Part shown: one piece after another, positions 21,831-32,866 of the stretch
How positions within the stretch are numbered: position 1 is the stretch's first letter
Layout: every line of letters starts with the position of its first letter
Assembly (NCBI RefSeq): GCF_010093595.1
Contig: NW_022985463.1
Location: 228,804-292,803 of the forward strand
DNA: 64,000 bases
Source of the DNA: Mytilinidion resinicola
Taxonomy: Eukaryota; Ascomycota; Dothideomycetes; Mytilinidiales; Mytilinidiaceae
Direction of reading: 5' to 3'
Notes under the pieces: generated by a model
The model's input: only the letters and a program-made list of their open reading frames with translations
Databases searched by the model: none
Told to the model about the DNA's origin: nothing
Program-made: the position numbers and the translations under genes

Positions 21831-24800
21831 ATGTTCAACCTCTCCAACCTTGTCCAGAAAGCGCAGCAGTTCATCGACCCAACCCTCTCAATCACCGGTC
21901 CCAGCTCCGACCGCAGACCCTCCAAAGCGACCCTCTTCCGACACCAATTCAGACTCCCCGAGACACAATCCCCGCTCCAGGAGATCACTGCCGAGCTCAC
22001 ACTCTCACCCCACCATTCGACGAGGGGCAGTTCCGGCGAGAGTACATCGCATGCGCAGGAAAGAGATCGGCCGCAGGGAAATCACTATGTTGGGAAGCTG
22101 CACTTGAGCGAGCAGTACCTCTGCTTCTCTACCCAAGGGTCGAGCTTCTTGAACACGGCGAGCTTGAGCGCGTCCAGTGCTTTCACGGGACAGACCCATG
22201 GAGCGGGACCTGCGGGCAATGGTTTTATCCTGCCGCTATGCGCTATCCGGAGGGTTGAGAGACTGCACAGTCAAAGCTACATGTTTGCGCTGGCAATAAC
22301 TACCTGGAATGGGGTGTCTGACGGCAAGGCGAAGCCGGGCAGTGCTGCGAGCGGCCAGAAACTGACGATACAGCTGGCCGGGAGCCGGATACAATGCGAA
22401 CGATTCTGCGATGGTCTCAAAAGGGGTCTCAGGGAGGGCGTTAGGGAGGTTGAGAACCTCCGAGCGGTCGTTTCGGAATGCTACTCTGAATATCTTCTCT
22501 CCGAGGATGGCGACGATAAGAAGAGTCACGGAAATGAGGACAGGAAACCCAGAGAACACCCGGATACTGGACTTGGAATGGTATTCAAATACCCTGGCAA
22601 TGCTCGGAAATTGCGAGACGCGACAAAGATACGGTTATGGCGCGAATATCTGCGAGGTATACCACGTACTGAAGATGAGAGGCTTCAAGCGGCTAATACT
22701 AACAGAAAACGGGCGGAGCGCAACTCTAATACGACAACCTACATTCCATAAGCTAATTCGAGTTGGTCTTCCTAATCGTCTTCGAGGAGAAATATGGGAA
22801 TTGACTTCCGGATCATTCTTTTTGCGTCTTCAAAATCCCAAATTATATATCCAGACTCTCACCAAATTCTCGGGCCAGGAATCTCTAGCAATAGATGAGA
22901 TTGAGAAGGACCTTAATCGAAGTCTACCAGAATATCCGGGCTTTCAGTCCGAAGAAGGCATTGGCCGATTACGCCGAGTTTTGACGGCATACAGCTGGAC
23001 TAACGAAGAGGTTGGATATTGCCAGGCTATGAATATCGTTGTTGCGGCCTTGCTGATGTATGTATTTTGCTGGTTCCCCTGGAATCATTTGCTGAACTTC
23101 ACAGATACATGTCAGAATCTCAGGCTTTCTTCCTATTATCAATACTATGCGACCGTCTTCTCCCAGGATACTACTCGCAAACTATGTACGGAACTCTATT
23201 GGACCAAAGGGTGTTTGAATCACTTGTCGAAAAGACGATGCCGATTCTATGGGACCATCTCGCAAAAAACGATGTACAACTATCCGTCGTATCTCTTCCC
23301 TGGTTTCTCTCGCTTTACATCAACTCTATGCCTCTCATATTCGCGTTCCGCGTTTTGGACGTTTTCTTCCTGGAAGGTCCTAAGGTTCTATTTCAGATCG
23401 GTCTCGCCATATTAAGGATCAACGGAGAGGAGTTATTGGACGCTACCGATGATGGCACTTTCATCTCGGTCCTAAAGTCTTACTTTGCCAGACTGGATGA
23501 ATCCGCCCATCCTAGATCCGAGAACCCGAAGCTGCGGGCAGTTACAAGGTTCCAAGAGCTCATGGTTGTTGCGTTCAAGGAATTTGCTGGTATCACGCAG
23601 AACACCATCTCAGAGCAACGTTCTAAACACAAGGGTGCGGTACTAGAGAATATCGAAAGCTTCGCAAAACGCACGTCTATCCGGAATTTGGGCCCGGAGA
23701 GCAAGCGATTGAGTGTGATTGATCTCGGTTTTCTCTATGATCGATTCTACGAGGTGCTATATGAGCGTCAGCAACGGGATGAGATCATGCAGCATGAGGC
23801 GGAACGGAAGGCAAAGGCTGGACGGATGAAGGCTACTGAGGTTGTGAGCGGCTTCTCTGGGAATAATCCCGAGGTGGGAAGAGTTGCTCTTGGGCCTAGT
23901 CCTACACAGATGGACTACGATGGGTTCCGGGAATTCCTGGCAGGTAAGATTCTGTCTTCCGCACTGCCCTATGATGCTTTCCTTTTTCACGTGACCCACG
24001 ACCACCATCTCAACACTCTTGAGGCTCCTCCATTGTCGTATAAAGTTGCACCGTTGCTAATGGGGTTTGTAGGTATTGCGAAATGGGCTGTTACCGACTC
24101 GCCTAGTTCCCCGCCCGAGCTCAATGGTGACAAACAAAACCATTCATACTTCGGCGGCAGCACAAGAAGTCGAAGTACCACCATATCTCCATGGGGCTCG
24201 GGTCCCGAACCAGCCGATCACGAATTCATGAAGCGACTCTTTCGCCGATGGGACACCGACATGAACAACACTCTCAGTCTCCAAAACGTCGTCACCGGAT
24301 TCGCCCAAGTCAAGGGCACCAAAGATATTATGTCTAACATAAGCTACTTCTTCGAGCTCTACGACGACGACGGCGACGGCAGAGTCGATCGCGACGGCAT
24401 CCTCCGTATATCAGAGGCACTTCTCTTCCTATCCCGCCGCGGCTTCGAAGGCAACCTCTCCCCATCCCCCTCACTCCACGACCTCGCCACCTCTCCCGAG
24501 CGCCGCGAAAACCGCGACGAGCAATTCCTCAGCTCCATCTCCGCCTTCATCCGCCGCTGCTTTGAATACGCCGACCCGGACCACGCCGCCAACCAAGTGC
24601 GCCAAGCCGCCGCGGACCTCGCCAGCTTCAGCATCGGCTCCGACAACGACTCGGAAGACCTCGTCGACCTCTCGGATCCCGCATCCCCGAAACCCAACCC
24701 CAGCTCTCCTAGACTACTACACACCAAAATCCCGCTCTCACCCACCCCGTCGACGTCAAATCCGCTGTCGCCCGTCAAGGCGAAAGCTACAGCTGCCAAC

Positions 24801-25388
24801 CTGGCCCTCGACCCCAACAACCCCCTCCACATCACCCTCCCCACCTTCCGCATGGTCATCCTCGCCGACGAGGTCCTCGAGACCTTCTTCGAGTCCGGCT
24901 TCTCCGCCTCGTTCCGCCTGCTCGACGCGCCCCAGCCCTCCCACGCCTCCTCCTCGTCGAACCTGACTACCTTCTCCAACGCCGCGGCCCGTAACGCGCT
25001 GGCGCCGGGCGCGGGCGCTTCGGTTGGCGGCGCCGGCGTGGGCGTCGTGCCGCCGGGTAAGGGGCTGAGGGGGATGTTGGATAATATCGTGAGCGATGGG
25101 ATGAGGGTTGCGGCGGAGGTAAGGCGGCGGATGGACGAGGCGCAGCGCGAGGAAGGGGAGGGCGAGGGGGAGAAGGGGCATGTGGAGGAGGAGGGCGAGG
25201 AGGAGGGCAGGGATGGCGAGTTGCTCGAGGGGGCCGAGACAGCGGATGTGGTGGTCGGCAAGGGGGCTGGGGTGGTGGGGGATTTGTTGGGGCCCCCGGG
25301 GGAAGGGAAAAAGGAGGGGGAGGAGGGGGTAAAGGGGAGGCAGAGGAGTGTTAGTGAGGCGAGTAAGATTTTGGAGTTTGAGCGGTAG
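21831..25388 (+). CDS. GYP2: GRAM-TBC-EF-hand Rab GTPase-activating protein (Gyp2/Mdr1-like)
   Basis: Exons 21831-22656, 22706-23057 and 23105-25388 (introns of 49 and 47 nt) encode 1153 residues. Order: GRAM domain (about residues 80-200, [30 protein letters not shown]), a linker ending [23 protein letters not shown] Rab-GAP domain (about 290-510) with the catalytic Arg finger in [14 protein letters not shown] and the Gln finger in [12 protein letters not shown], then an EF-hand-like [17 protein letters not shown] near residue 820. The C-terminal 130 residues are a G/E-rich low-complexity tail. Homologues (yeast Gyp2/Mdr1, animal TBC1D8/9) stimulate GTP hydrolysis on Ypt6-type Rabs at the Golgi/endosome. 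Both splice sites rebuild conserved TBC sequence. Confidence 0.93.
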
Positions 25389-26441
25389 TGGTGGGTAGGG
25401 TGGGGTGAGAGGGTGGGTTTTGTGTGGTTGGCCTGGGTTGGGTGGAAGTGTCTGGGGTCTGTTATAGGGTTTGGTGTTTTGGGTGGCGTATGTGGTTATA
25501 AGGCGAACTTGTTTTGCATATGTCAGTCGGTTACGTAGGGATGGCGATACGGGGTATATGGAAGATGCTTATGCATGCGCATTCGTCTCGTTCGCCTGTG
25601 TTTACTGATGCTGAACTGCGCTGCCTATCCTGAATCCCCTCGGAAGATACTGCCTAGAGCTAATAACTCTGCTGACAATAGTGCGCCTTGAAATGAGAGT
25701 TTAGTATTTTATGCTAAAAGTAGGTTATTTTTTTTAGCGGTATGAAGACGTGTGAAGAGGAGACACTCGTGTATGATTTGGCCTTTGGGTTTGGTGTAGC
25801 TTGGGAGAGAGAGTGGATCAGATATTAGGATTGAAGATTTGGTAGGGTTGAGATGAGAAATAGAAGTCAGTATGTGATTTTGAGTTAGTTGATGTTGGCA
25901 TATTATTGGAGACGCGTGAGAAATGGGCGGTGACTTCGAGATCTTGTGACAGAGGTCGCGAGTTAGACTATTGCCTACCGCTGTTTTCGGACGATTTAAG
26001 AAGTTATTGTTGTAGGAGAGGGAGATTGGGCGATGAATTGAAATATTGTGAATGGGGGCTTATATTGGACTACGGAATTGTAGCCTGTGCCCACTCCAGA
26101 TTCAGCTGATACCAAACTCCATCCGCCACTGGTAGTGCCTTTACCGAGTATGCTACCAGCGTGTGACAATCCCAGTCCATCATCAACCCGGCTAAATAAC
26201 AGCTACCATTGCTTAGGACCACTGTTCGTCGCATTGCGTCGTGCAGTAGCGAAAGCGTAACGCAAAACTCACCACAGCAGCGTCCGCCATCTGAACCCCA
26301 CCCATCCGTCGCATCCAACGTCACTGTGATCCGTGAGCTGAGAGTTGCCGGAAGGCCGAACCCAAACCGAAACCACGTCCCTCACCAACCCGCCATCCTA
26401 GCCCTCCCAACGCGGTCATCCCTAAGATACCGCTCACGCCC
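25389..26441. other. Intergenic between convergent genes
   Basis: 3' flanks of the Gyp2-like gene (plus) and the disordered protein gene (minus). Small open frames near 25906-26324 have no recognisable features. Confidence 0.5.
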
Positions 26442-27869
26442 TCATTGCCCCCGCCTCCTACCTGCCGGCGGCTCTAAGCTCAGCCTCCCCACCACTCGCC
26501 CATCCTCTATCTCATCCATGAGCGCATCGTCGCTCATCTTCCTCATCCTCGCCTCCTCCCTAACCACCAACCCGGTCATCTGGCGCGCCTTCGTGGCGGC
26601 GACGCGCTGTACCCTACCCCCCAGAGGTGGCGGCGCCATCAGCGCCGTGCGCATCCGCATGTTCGCGCCGGTGCTCAGCGGGTCGTGGAGCGTGGGGTGG
26701 GATGCTTTGCGCGTGTGGGAGAATATCGGCTTCATGACGCCGGGACCGCGCTTCTTCGAGAGGGCGGACGTAGGAGTGGCGGAGCCAGATTTCTTACTGT
26801 TGCTAGATGGGGTGACGAGCGGACTCGCTATCGTGACGTTTTTCTTCGCCGCTGCAGCTGGACGTGGGCGTTTCGGCGGAGGCGGAGGGCTGTCTTGGGG
26901 CGCGTAGTCGGAATCCTCGTCGCTGATGTTGACTATCTCTGGTGCGGCGCGCTTGCGGGCAGGTTTGGGAGTTGAGGGGTTGGTAGCATTCGAGCTTCCG
27001 GCCGCTGACGCCGATGCAGCGGGCTTGGTCTTGAGGCTGCTTGCGGTGCTCTCACCCGCTTTCTGAGTTGTCAATGCGGTGGATGATTGAGACTGGGTTG
27101 GAGCGACGGCGCTCTTCTCATTCTGAGCCTGAGTTCCGCTCGCTTGCTCAGATGTCGAGGCTACAGGCGTGGGAGACATAGGAGAAACAGGATCACCCCT
27201 AAACCTCGAGAAATGCCTCGCAAGACTTGGAGGTGGTTTGACCGGCGTCCTGGGCTCTTCCACAACCTCCAGCTCCACGCCCTCTTCTTCTTCGTCTGAT
27301 GTGTTGGAACCGCATAAGTCGACCACTTCACCTCCCTGGACGATCACAGGAGCAGACTCTTCCGTTTTGACGGGGTCGGTAGTGTCATTGGTGTTGGCCG
27401 TGGGATTGGCCTGTCCTGCGCGCTCGAGATCAACAGCCTCTTCGATATGGCGGTCGGAATCGATATCCATGTCGAGGATTTCGATCTCTTCTGGCGCGAC
27501 CGTCGAAGCGCGCTCAGAGGCTGCATTGCTGAACCCATGACCGGAACGGGAGACGTGATACGGCGTGACTGGAGGCGTAGCTGGGGGAGGGCCCGCAGTG
27601 CTAGTGACATGCCGCGGGGTTGGAAGTTCTAGGCCCGCTGGAGGAGTCTGAACGCTATTGGCATGGCGCGGTGTGACTGCCCGCGTCGAGGCTCTGGCAG
27701 TCGGAGCTGCAGGCTCAGAAATCTGACCAAACGCTTCTGTGAGCTGAGCGCGCACCGAGGCTTCGGCAGCGCGGTTCGAGTCCCGAAGCGCGCGTTCGGC
27801 GGCCTCGTTGCGGGCGACCAAGGCGTTGTATTTGCGCCAGAGGCTCCGCTGGCCGTGGTCATCAGCCAT
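26442..27869 (-). CDS. Disordered, probably nuclear protein with SUMO-interaction-like motifs
   Basis: An intronless 475-residue protein. Residues 1-50 form a likely coiled coil (SLWRKYNALVARNEAAERAL ... QLTEAFGQ). Most of the rest is Pro/Ser/Thr-rich and disordered, with basic clusters that could be nuclear localisation signals (PKPARKRAAPE, PPPKRPRPAAAAKK). Three hydrophobic cores followed by acids resemble SUMO-interacting motifs: EEIEILDMDID, GEVVDLCGSNTSDEEEE and PEIVNISDEDSD. The C-terminal 110 residues are more conserved-looking and basic (PIFSHTRKASHPTLHDPL, KARQMTGLVVREEARMRKMS). I do not recognise a family; a SUMO-linked chromatin or repair adaptor is an inference. Confidence 0.75.
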   Translation of the reverse strand: MADDHGQRSLWRKYNALVARNEAAERALRDSNRAAEASVRAQLTEAFGQISEPAAPTARASTRAVTPRHANSVQTPPAGLELPTPRHVTSTAGPPPATPPVTPYHVSRSGHGFSNAASERASTVAPEEIEILDMDIDSDRHIEEAVDLERAGQANPTANTNDTTDPVKTEESAPVIVQGGEVVDLCGSNTSDEEEEGVELEVVEEPRTPVKPPPSLARHFSRFRGDPVSPMSPTPVASTSEQASGTQAQNEKSAVAPTQSQSSTALTTQKAGESTASSLKTKPAASASAAGSSNATNPSTPKPARKRAAPEIVNISDEDSDYAPQDSPPPPPKRPRPAAAAKKNVTIASPLVTPSSNSKKSGSATPTSALSKKRGPGVMKPIFSHTRKASHPTLHDPLSTGANMRMRTALMAPPPLGGRVQRVAATKARQMTGLVVREEARMRKMSDDALMDEIEDGRVVGRLSLEPPAGRRRGQ

Positions 27870-28545
27870 AATGGTTGGCGGGCGACGAGGTTGGAGTAGG
27901 TGGAAGGAGGATGAGAGGATGAGAGGAGAGGGGGGATGAGAGGTGGAAAGGGAAGGTGAATGTGGAGGTGAAGTTGGAGGGCGCTAGTGGGGGAGCATGA
28001 TGGGCGGTGAAGATGGGGCCAAAGGGCACGTAGATGAGAAGTTGATAGGTGGGAAAAAAGTGAAGTGGTAACTTCTGATAAGATGGTTGCGAAAATGTGC
28101 AGACTGATACATTGATTCGTGGGAGATGCCATCATGGGATGGGGCTTTGAGTCTAATGCCACTTACAAAGTGGAACAGGAAATATGCAGAGCATTTTCAT
28201 GGTCCTGTACACACGTCTTTGCTGCTTCTTGAGGCGTCAGGATACGTCCGTGAAGATCTAGGAGTCAATTATGTTGTCACAGTGCGACTTAGATCCGCCC
28301 TCGAAGCTCGTACGCGACGTCTGGCCCTGATTGAGCCACCCCTGGCAGCGGTATCGAGTAGTCGTTCGGGTAGGGTTGATCATATGAATCGTTTGCGAGG
28401 ATGTCGACAAGCTGTTGTCTTCCATACACGTGAGGGTCAGTAAGACGCCAATGTGCTTCCAATTGCCTGTTCCGTATTGATCCATTTATTGTTCACAATA
28501 TTGTACACAGAACTCCACCCTCTTTCCTGCCAAATATACACACGC
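27870..28545. other. Intergenic, no supported gene
   Basis: Upstream of the disordered-protein gene and downstream of MRPL31. A purine-rich stretch lies next to the former's start (27890-27980). No gene seen. Confidence 0.5.
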
Positions 28546-29024
28546 CTAGAATCCAGGAGGATTGATCCTTTGCGAAAGCCTCGTCCACTTCGGTAGTTCT
28601 GTTGAACAGTCAATTATCTATTATGGCTCTCCCACCGAGGTAGCGATTCGAACTCACTGTGTATTCCCTTCCGATACCTCTTCACCTTGCGATCGAAGAT
28701 TGTGTATTTATCCCTTGGCAGCATCTCCGCTTCCGTCGGCATGTCCTTCTTCCACACTTCCAGCTTCTTTGTCGAGAGACCCTGCTTCGCCAGCGCCATA
28801 TCGAGAGTAGAGATAATGTCATCAACGCGCCGTAATCGTTCGCGGTGGCGGTACTTTTGGTGTCGAGACAGGCGCCAGGGCATCTTCCTAAGAGGGAGGT
28901 ATTAGCGGGATGCGGAGGTGAGACATGAGGTTGGAGCTGGAGGCAATTGGGGACATCAAGGGAGATTGCCGTACCATAATAGACCCCCAGATAGGGGCGA
29001 CGTTAGGCGGAAGGGGCCGAACAT
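28546..29024 (-). CDS. MRPL31: Mitochondrial large-subunit ribosomal protein mL60 (MRPL31)
   Basis: Three exons (29024-28975, 28887-28658, 28598-28546) give 110 residues. The first exon codes MFGPFRLTSPLSGGLLW, the second KMPWRLSRHQKYRHRERLRR through TEAEMLPRDKYTIFDRK and YRKGIH, the third KLPKWTRLSQRINPPGF. All three pieces match fungal MRPL31 (mL60), a fungal-specific part of the mitochondrial large ribosomal subunit. Introns of 87 and 59 nt have GTACGG...TTAG and GTGAGT...CAACAG borders. Without splicing the last exon, a false C-terminus would be read. It is divergent from TRS20 with about 280 bp between them. Confidence 0.95.
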
Positions 29025-29303
29025 GGTGATGGATGGCAACTGAAGCTGCTCGAACCTGAGGTCGTCGCGAGAAAGTTGAACGTCGAAATATTTGCCAAGA
29101 CGGCGGTTCTTCGGAAGCTCTGACATCGAAGCTATTTCTAACCGTGGAATTCACCACGTCAATCACTGAAACCATATTACAGCTCTCAGAATCGTTTCCA
29201 GGACCTCTGACTGCTCAAACTAACACCCGAATCAATCACATACCAGAACTACCCATATACCCAAACCACCCATATTTCAGCTACCACTTGCCTCTGCATC
29301 AAA
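29025..29303. promoter_or_regulatory. Bidirectional promoter of MRPL31 and TRS20
   Basis: 279 bp between two divergent housekeeping starts. Too short for two separate upstream regions, so the elements are probably shared. No specific motif is claimed. Confidence 0.55.
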
Positions 29304-29843
29304 ATGTCCTACTACTTCTCTATCATCGGCACAAACGACAAAGCCCTCTACGAGCACGAATTCGGCACCTCCAAGCAAGGCGGCGACGGCATCGCCCGCT
29401 TCCCCACCGAATCGCGCCACCACATCCAGTTTGTCTCCAATAGCAGCATCGACATCGTCGAAGAGATCCAGTGGTCGCCCACCACCCCGACTTCCGGCGG
29501 CGCCCCCATGTACCTCAAGCACATCGACAAGTTTCAGAACCTCTACGTGTCGGGCTTCATCACGGGCGGCAACGTCAAGTTCCTACTGCTGACGGCACCT
29601 GCAGCGGCACCTGCGGCGAGGAGCAGTGCGCTGGCGAGCTCGGCGCGCGCGAGTGCGTACCCCAGTAGCTCGAATTATAATCCTACGGCGCCGGCGACAG
29701 AGGAGGCAGTGCGGAATTTCTTCGTGGATGTGTATGATGCGTGGGTCAAGACGATTATGAGCCCGTTCTACACGGTCAATGATAAGGTCACGAGCCCAGT
29801 CTTTCGGGGAAGAGTGGCGGGAGCGGCCAAGAAATATTTGTGA
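29304..29843 (+). CDS. TRS20: TRAPP complex subunit Trs20 (sedlin/TRAPPC2)
   Basis: A single-exon 179-residue sedlin-type longin protein. The N-terminus MSYYFSIIGTNDKALYEHEF, the central MYLKHIDKFQNLYVSGFITG and the C-terminus VRNFFVDVYDAWVKTIMSPF ... SPVFRGRVAGAAKKYL are characteristic. Trs20 is a core subunit of TRAPP II/III tethering and Rab-exchange complexes that act on ER-Golgi and endosomal traffic. A Ser/Ala/Pro-rich insert at about residues 98-130 (APAAAPAARSSALASSARAS) lengthens it relative to the ~140-residue animal protein, as is common in filamentous fungi. Confidence 0.96.
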   Translation: MSYYFSIIGTNDKALYEHEFGTSKQGGDGIARFPTESRHHIQFVSNSSIDIVEEIQWSPTTPTSGGAPMYLKHIDKFQNLYVSGFITGGNVKFLLLTAPAAAPAARSSALASSARASAYPSSSNYNPTAPATEEAVRNFFVDVYDAWVKTIMSPFYTVNDKVTSPVFRGRVAGAAKKYL

Positions 29844-30085
29844 GGGGCCTCTCGTTGTGGGCAACTTGAAAAGCTATAATGTGGTTCCGATGGTTGGGCG
29901 AAAGTCGGAAGCGAGCTGGAAGCGATAGGTCGCTCTTCTGGCACGAAATGGCGGAAAATACTCGTGAGGGGTATCCCATTGCAGGGATACTTGTAAGAGC
30001 TATAGTATGGTTTCCACGATCGGATGAAGTTTGGTAGCGAGCTGCAAGTCACAAGGGCATATTCTGGCCTGATAAGGCAGAAAGG
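29841..30085. repeat. Two diverged ~122-bp direct repeats after TRS20
   Basis: Starting at the TRS20 stop codon, a unit with TGAGGGG, GGgcAACTTGaaAGCTATA, TGGTTcC and AGCGAGCTG (29841-29962) is repeated with the same order of blocks at 29963-30085. Identity is moderate, so this is an old duplication. Confidence 0.65.
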
Positions 30086-31524
30086 CGTGTTTGTCCATGA
30101 GGTCTGGCGAGACTTGGGAAAGGGCTGGGGACGAGTCCTTAGGAACGCCGGTAAAGAAGGTCCAGGGCCTCAGGTGAGCTTCCTTCAACGGACGTAGAAG
30201 GCTTCGGAGTGCTAACGGCACAGAAAACAAACGGCGGTGCATGAGCAGTGCCAACGCGTTCTATGATACGCAGGAGCCATCCATTCCTGGCTATCCATGT
30301 GTGGCCCATAGACGCTGATCGTGCGGACTGCAAGGTAGACTATGAGGCCGGTCTCGCCAAAGAATTCAGAAAGAAAAACATTGGATAGCCACTATAGAAG
30401 ACCTCCTGGAGAATCAAGGATGCTTGAAGCTCCATAATCCACAGAATAAAACTGCTTAGTGCTACTTTGACTATTGCATGCCAGTGCTTAGTGAGGGTGC
30501 ATTGAAAGCGTTGAAGGCTCGCATGTGACCCAGGAGCCACCCACCTACCCAACACTCAAACCGACGCTGTGCAGAGCTCAGGTGCCGGTGGCCCGAAATC
30601 TACGACAAGATATCAAAGCGCAACTCTCGCCAAAGCCTTGTAGATAAAAAGATCCGGAGTAGGATAGCCACTTACATGAGCTAGGCAATGGGTTTCGGCA
30701 CACGGAGATATCACTGTTCGAGTGCCCGACCCGGAAGCAACATGCTATTGTCAGCAGCAGCCCTCTTGCTTGGAAGTCCCCCGATCAAGAGGCAGCTCAG
30801 CTCCGCTGCATGGGACTTGACATGGCGCCTGGATTATCGAAGCCCGACGAGGTACCCCGGACAGTGGCAAAGGAGCGTGCACACCAATACATGAATGGAG
30901 CGCACCCATCTATCATGCAAGCTATGGGTATGCAGTGACCATCTCTCAGTCCATTTCTTGTTCCTGTCCCCGCTTTCACAAGTTTGGTCATCATCACGTG
31001 ACTTGGGCTGTCAGGAAAGCCCCTGATATCCACGACCTGATTCACGGGCACGTGAGCTTTACATCTGGTTTCGATCTAGCGCGAACGGTGTGAGGTGGCT
31101 CAATGCTGTACCTTTGGCTGCAGTCATGTTGTCGCACACGCTCAGTTCACGATCTCTGCTTATTTTGGCCGCTTCTGTGACAAAAAGCGAATGAGGTACT
31201 ATACGTCGAGCTGGCCGACACACGCAGGCACCTAATATTATCATTAGCTAATAATCCGTCGGTCTTGCTCTAGTTGTTACTGAGAATAAAGCTGCGCTCT
31301 AAGCCAATGAACCTCCCCTGAGCATCAGAGCGCAAGTTCTACCACGCTCAGGCTCTGGTTCCTTCCCCTTTTCGTCGCATCAACACAGCCTTGACACCTC
31401 AAAATGCGGTACGCCCAGCAGAGGCCTCATCAGAGCGCTCCCGTACGTAAATAAAAATCCCAGACTTCCCCAACTACTAACCTCACAAAATTATACGACC
31501 GACCTCGACTTTCTGTGTGGACAA
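30086..31524. other. Long intergenic stretch, no supported gene
   Basis: About 1.4 kb with only short frames on both strands (for example 30797-31051 minus, 31059-31244 minus). None has recognisable motifs. The last 250 bp are the upstream region of the F-box gene. Confidence 0.45.
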
Positions 31525-31765
31525 CTACAGCTTCTTTGACAGCCAAAGCAACGGACAGACTACCTCTCTCGCCTCTTCTTTGAACCCAGCGAACCCCCGC
31601 TTCGGTGATATTTACGAGTTTCCACAGTTGCAGCAACGAACAGACCACCTCGCTCGACTCTTCTTTGCCTCAACGAGCTCCCATTTCTACAGCTTCTTTG
31701 GCAGCCACAGCAACTAGCAGGCTACCTCTCTCGCCTCTTGTTTGCCCTCAACGAACTCCCGCTTC
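31525..31765 (+). repeat. Threefold repeated unit in the leader of the F-box gene
   Basis: The blocks CTACAGCTTCTTTG-CAGCCAcAGCAAC, CTACCTCTCTCGCCTCTT and AACtCCCGCTTCGG are found at about 31526-31604 and again at 31691-31767, with a more diverged copy between (about 31619-31690). The unit is about 75-90 bp and ends just before the F-box ATG. Confidence 0.75.
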
Positions 31766-31813
31766 GGCCAAGAACAACACCCTCGACCTCCATTCAAACC
31801 CCCAACGGTCACA

Positions 31814-32866
31814 ATGGAGGCCCCAATCGTCAGGCTTCCGGATAAAATTCGCAAAAACATCATGCAGTATCTACCACAAAACTCTATTCTTGCAATTCGC
31901 AAGACTTGCAGGAAGTTGTACTGGGGAAAAGACCTTAACAAGGCGCCAGAGGGTGCACACAAGAGACCGTGCCCCGATAATACTCCTGAACCCTCGCATA
32001 AAAAGCCCAAGCGACGTCCTGGTCGGCGGGTGAAGAACCCCGGCGACGGCAAGGACAAATACAGGGCTAATGCTAATGAGGCCACAAAAGCGAAAAATAG
32101 AAAGGAGGATGAAGAGATTGAGGCGCTCGAAAAGCTCATCCCACGTCGTCGTATGGAGTGTGAAGCGAGAAAATTGGTGCACTTGCAACTGAGACAAGAA
32201 GCGACCAATCTGACCAATTTATTAGAGAATGTGAGGATGATGAATCCCACGCTAGGCAGCCCACCGCCTGCACGGGAAAGGCTACGTCAGCTTCAAGATG
32301 GAGGGCCTATTTGGCAATGGGGTTGGCACGCCGATGTTGCTAAGTGGGAGTGGTTTCGAATTCAATACCCGCTAGCCACCCCCTTCGAGCAATGGGAGTC
32401 AGACAAGGGTTTCCAGCAACAATGGCCGCAACTGTTCGGGCTTCCGGCACCGAATCCTACTCAGCAAGACCTGAATAGGAAGTACCTCCTCCCTTTGAGG
32501 GATCTTTGGCACTGGGGTTTTAACGAAAATGTGTGTAGATGGGAGTGGTATCGGACGCATTATGACCATTTCGGTCCCTCCTTTGTGCAATGGGAGTCAG
32601 ACACGACCTTCACAACACGATGTGACTGGTTCTTTAAGGTCGCGCCCCATGTGGCCACCCTGGCTGACAAGCAGAGAGGCAAACATCTGTTTACGTTTGA
32701 ACGGGAATATTGGACTTGGGGCTGGAATCCCAACGCTGGCCACTCTGGTCGCTTTGAGTGGTATTTCCAGCACGTCAAGCAGGGCTACGCCCCGGTGAAG
32801 CAGTGGGAGTCAGACCAAGACTTTTTCGAACGTCATTTATGGGTTCATAGGCTTCCGGGTCAATAA
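31814..32866 (+). CDS. F-box-like protein with three Trp-rich WGW...QWESD repeats
   Basis: A 350-residue single-exon protein; ATG 31814 is the first in frame and is preceded by CACA. Residues 6-39 look like an F-box (VRLPDKIRKNIMQYLPQNSI then LAIRKTCRKLYW). Residues 45-115 are very basic (KKPKRRPGRRVKNPGDGKDK), followed by a coiled coil (EIEALEKLIPRRRMECEARK). From residue 166 a unit of about 66-71 residues repeats three times: IWQWGW (166) to QWESD (193), LWHWGF (231) to QWESD (259), YWTWGW (299) to QWESD (330). Each also has a [KR][WF]EW[FY] block. I know no named domain with this pattern. If the F-box holds, it could be a substrate adaptor of an SCF ubiquitin ligase. Confidence 0.75.
   Translation: MEAPIVRLPDKIRKNIMQYLPQNSILAIRKTCRKLYWGKDLNKAPEGAHKRPCPDNTPEPSHKKPKRRPGRRVKNPGDGKDKYRANANEATKAKNRKEDEEIEALEKLIPRRRMECEARKLVHLQLRQEATNLTNLLENVRMMNPTLGSPPPARERLRQLQDGGPIWQWGWHADVAKWEWFRIQYPLATPFEQWESDKGFQQQWPQLFGLPAPNPTQQDLNRKYLLPLRDLWHWGFNENVCRWEWYRTHYDHFGPSFVQWESDTTFTTRCDWFFKVAPHVATLADKQRGKHLFTFEREYWTWGWNPNAGHSGRFEWYFQHVKQGYAPVKQWESDQDFFERHLWVHRLPGQ

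Noticed and set aside
24359..25261. 300-residue minus-strand frame
   Set aside because: Antisense shadow of the Gyp2-like coding exon, made possible by its GC-rich third positions.
28600..28657. Stop right after MRPL31 exon 2 suggesting a shorter protein
   Set aside because: GTGAGT...CAACAG splicing leads to the conserved KLPKWT...NPPGF end.
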